Source: Hydrogenothermus sp. (GTDB taxonomy: Bacteria > Aquificota > Aquificia > Aquificales > Hydrogenothermaceae). From it: a stretch of 8,813 nucleotides of DNA. Position numbers and translations under genes: made by a program. Below are positions 7,117-8,813 of this stretch, piece by piece (position 1 is the stretch's first letter; each line of letters opens with the position of its first letter). A model generated the notes under the pieces. It was not told the origin of the DNA and did no database searches. It worked only from the letters and a program-made list of their open reading frames with translations. The DNA is taken from NCBI GenBank assembly GCA_003978675.1, contig QNYP01000118.1, forward strand, positions 1 through 8,813, read 5' to 3'.

Positions 7117-8316
7117 CTAGTTTTCCTTTTTTGTTATTGCAGTTAAGCAAGGTAGCATTTTACCTTCTAATAGCTCGAGAAAAGCCCCACCTCCAGTGGA
7201 AATGTAGCTAATTTCATCTACCACTCCTGCTTTGTGAATTGCGTAATCTGTATCTCCACCTCCAGCAATTGATAAAGCAGGGGAATTTGCTATTGCGTGG
7301 GCAAGTTCAAATGTTCCTCTTTTGAATTTTTCAAGTTCAAAAACACCCATAGGACCATTCCAAACTATTGTTTGGGCATCTTTGAGAATTTCTTTTATTA
7401 AAACTACAGACGCATGACCTATATCTAATCCCATCCATCCTTCTGGTATTTCCTGCCAAGGAACCTCTATTACTGGAGTTTGTTCCGATACTGCCTGTCC
7501 GCATATAAAATCTACAGGAAGATAAAGTTTAACTCCTAATTTCTTAGCCTGCTCTATTATATTTAAAGCTTCTTCTTGCATATCGTCTTCAACTAGAGAA
7601 CTTCCAACAGGGTATCCAAGGGCTTTAATAAACGTAAACGCCATAGCTCCACCAATAAACATTTTATCTACTCTATCAACAAGATGTTTTAAAACACCAA
7701 GTTTAGAAGAAACTTTAGAACCACCTACAAATGCCACTACTGGTCTTTGTGGATTTAAAAGAGCTTTTTCAAAAAACTTTAACTCTCTTTCAAGTAAAAA
7801 TCCCATAACTACAGGCTGTATAAAATCTTTTATTCCATACATTGAAGCATGTTTTCTATGGCAAGTTCCAAAAGCATCTATTACATAAATATCTGCTAAA
7901 CTCGCAAGGTTTTTTGCAAATTCAGGGTCATTTTGCTCTTCTTCTTTATGAAATCTTAAATTTTCTAAAAGCAGTACTTCTCCTTCTTTCATAGAATTAA
8001 CAATTTTCTCAACATCTTCACCTACACAATCAGGAGCAAACTTAACTTCAAAGCCAAGAAGTCTTTCTAACCTTTTAGCCACTGGATAGAGGGAATATTC
8101 AGGCTTTCTTTCTCCTTTAGGTCTTCCGAGGTGAGAAGCAAGGATTACTTTTGCATTTCTATCTATCAAATAGTTTATTGTTGGAATAGTTTCTCTAATT
8201 CTTATATCATCAACAATAGCTCCGTGTTCATCTATTGGAACGTTATAATCAACCCTAACAAAAACCCTTTTACCAGAAACATCAACTTCTTCTAAAGTTA
8301 AGAAGTTATCAAACAT
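7117..8316 (-). CDS. pgk: Phosphoglycerate kinase
   Basis: Cytosolic enzyme that interconverts 1,3-bisphosphoglycerate plus ADP and 3-phosphoglycerate plus ATP, in glycolysis and gluconeogenesis. The 399-residue length is standard. N-domain substrate residues are visible: RVDYNVP (21-27), DIRIR (37-41), SHLGRP (61-66), ENLRF (118-122) and DAFGTCHRKHAS (147-158). The nucleotide-binding C-domain shows GGSKVSSK (198-205), WNGPMGVFE (319-327), GGGDT (352-356) and STGGGA (373-378). No key residue is missing. ATG8316 is set by a strong AGGAGG 6 nt upstream. The gene abuts the IMPase-family gene and follows the hemerythrin-like gene by 53 nt. In an autotrophic Aquificota it would mainly run in the gluconeogenic direction; that is inference from the suggested host. 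Confidence 0.98.
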   Translation of the reverse strand: MFDNFLTLEEVDVSGKRVFVRVDYNVPIDEHGAIVDDIRIRETIPTINYLIDRNAKVILASHLGRPKGERKPEYSLYPVAKRLERLLGFEVKFAPDCVGEDVEKIVNSMKEGEVLLLENLRFHKEEEQNDPEFAKNLASLADIYVIDAFGTCHRKHASMYGIKDFIQPVVMGFLLERELKFFEKALLNPQRPVVAFVGGSKVSSKLGVLKHLVDRVDKMFIGGAMAFTFIKALGYPVGSSLVEDDMQEEALNIIEQAKKLGVKLYLPVDFICGQAVSEQTPVIEVPWQEIPEGWMGLDIGHASVVLIKEILKDAQTIVWNGPMGVFELEKFKRGTFELAHAIANSPALSIAGGGDTDYAIHKAGVVDEISYISTGGGAFLELLEGKMLPCLTAITKKEN

Positions 8317-8322
8317 TAAAGC

Positions 8323-8328
8323 CCTCCT
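8323..8328 (-). promoter_or_regulatory. Strong Shine-Dalgarno of pgk
   Basis: The minus strand reads AGGAGG, followed by G and five more bases before ATG8316 (6-nt spacing). This is the best ribosome site in the window and fits a highly expressed central-metabolism gene. Confidence 0.85.
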
Positions 8329-8340
8329 GCAAAAGTTAAA

Positions 8341-8350
8341 AGTTATAACT
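8341..8350. promoter_or_regulatory. 10-bp palindrome with possible -10 box upstream of pgk
   Basis: AGTTATAACT is a perfect 10-bp palindrome in the 53-nt gap before pgk. On the minus strand it contains TATAAC, a passable -10 element, but no convincing -35 sits at the right distance. A tandem AAAAGTT pair (8331-8344, plus strand) overlaps it. It could be a weak promoter or operator, or chance in AT-rich DNA; no terminator-like hairpin is seen in this gap. Confidence 0.25.
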
Positions 8351-8369
8351 ATGATAAAGCATTTTGAAT

Positions 8370-8774
8370 TTAAATTGAAGGTAGTAATTGATAATCTTCT
8401 TTTAGTATATGGTCATTTAATGTGTGTAAAAATTCTTTTATATTATATCTAAATTCAGCCCAAATATATTCTCCGTTAAGTATCCTTTCTATATTTTTGT
8501 CTAGTTTTTCTAATAAATTTAGTAGTTCCATGTGTTCTTTTTCTAAGTTTGTTATCAATAGTTCATTACTTTTGTTTATTATTTTAGGAAATAATTTACT
8601 TTCTTCTTTGAAAAAATGTTCTTTAAGCTCGATTTTTAAATCTTTTAATATTTTTTTGAAATCTTCTAACTTTTTTAAGTCAAGATTTCTTCTAATTTCA
8701 TTAAATAAATTTTCTATTTTTGGTATTAAATTACCATGCTTTTTATGTTCTTCCTGTATATCTTTTAATATCAA
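8370..8774 (-). CDS. Hemerythrin-like (HHE) protein, 5' end uncertain
   Basis: A small cytosolic four-helix-bundle protein of the hemerythrin HHE cation-binding type, which holds a non-heme di-iron centre and in bacteria is tied to O2 sensing or handling, iron or nitrosative stress. Probable ligands in order: H10 or H13 in EEHKKHG, H53 and E57 in EHFFKEE, H81 in EKEHMEL, then H117, H122 and E126 in LHTLNDHILKED. All positions expected for a di-iron site are represented. The open frame (134 residues) starts at a TTG (8774-8772) that lies wholly in the right-edge inverted repeat, so this start is probably an artefact. Native sequence is trustworthy from about residue 3 on, and a few true N-terminal residues with the real ATG are probably missing. 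It precedes pgk by 53 nt on the same strand; a functional link is not evident. Confidence 0.82.
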   Translation of the reverse strand: MILKDIQEEHKKHGNLIPKIENLFNEIRRNLDLKKLEDFKKILKDLKIELKEHFFKEESKLFPKIINKSNELLITNLEKEHMELLNLLEKLDKNIERILNGEYIWAEFRYNIKEFLHTLNDHILKEDYQLLPSI

Positions 8775-8813
8775 AAATAGAAAATTTATTTAATGAAATT
8801 AGAAGAAATCTTG
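8681..8813. repeat. Terminal inverted repeat (fold-back) at right edge
   Basis: Positions 8772-8813 are the exact reverse complement of 8681-8722 (42 bp), with a 49-nt loop. Skipping one mismatch (8723/8771), seven further bases pair (8724-8730 with 8764-8770), giving 50 bp with one mismatch. The inner arm is coding sequence of the hemerythrin-like gene (roughly residues 18-31), so the outer arm is an antisense copy of it ending exactly at the last base of the window. Short imperfect homology at the junction and position at the edge are what a fold-back amplification chimera gives. Bases from about 8772 onward should not be used as native flanking sequence. Confidence 0.95.

Noticed and set aside
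8422..8793. Plus-strand open frame antisense to the hemerythrin-like gene
   Set aside because: It is a low-complexity Ser/Leu/Phe/Ile translation typical of the antisense of Lys/Glu-rich AT-rich coding DNA and runs into the fold-back copy; the minus-strand frame has a coherent set of HHE ligands.
1..8813. CRISPR array, tRNA, rRNA, insertion sequence, prophage or defence system
   Set aside because: No regularly spaced direct repeats, cloverleaf sequence, transposase, integrase or defence-type domain could be seen; the MrfA-like helicase lacks defence-island neighbours.

Overview
The window is an AT-rich (about 30% GC by eye), densely packed bacterial segment. Low GC, Lys/Ile/Glu-rich proteins, tight gene packing and the style of the phosphoglycerate kinase suggest a thermophilic Aquificota of the Hydrogenothermaceae (Sulfurihydrogenibium-like) type. 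That placement is an impression from protein character, not a database result. The gene content is ordinary chromosomal housekeeping and transport; I see no phage, transposon, CRISPR array, tRNA or rRNA.

Layout: a plus-strand block runs from 72 to 3878 and holds four genes: a peptide-type (Opp/Dpp) ABC transporter ATPase, two consecutive CNNM/CorC-type (DUF21-CBS-CorC_HlyC) membrane proteins, and a small membrane-anchored protein with an Asn-Tyr/Pro repeat. The genes overlap by 8 and 4 nt or are 12 nt apart, so they are probably one transcription unit whose upstream part lies outside the window. A minus-strand block runs from 8774 down to 3868: a hemerythrin-like protein (5'-truncated or altered), pgk, an inositol-monophosphatase-family enzyme, and an MrfA/YprA-type DEAD/DEAH helicase with a DUF1998 zinc module. 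The last three are packed 0 and 15 nt apart. The two blocks converge and overlap tail to tail by 11 nt, leaving no intergenic terminator.

The most striking DNA-level signal is at the two ends. Each end of the window is one arm of a perfect inverted repeat whose partner lies a few tens of bases inside (24 bp arms, 33 nt loop on the left; 42 bp arms, 49 nt loop on the right). The right-hand repeat copies hemerythrin coding sequence in antisense. The simplest reading is fold-back chimeras, as produced by whole-genome amplification or assembly at contig edges, not biological telomeres. Consequently roughly the outer 24 bases on the left and 42 on the right should not be trusted as native neighbouring sequence.

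Functionally, the plus block concerns solute uptake and probable divalent-cation handling at the inner membrane. The minus block mixes central carbon metabolism (pgk, IMPase family), an O2/iron-binding type protein and DNA repair. No previously undescribed system is evident; the best biological leads are the divergent CNNM pair and the small repeat protein attached to it.
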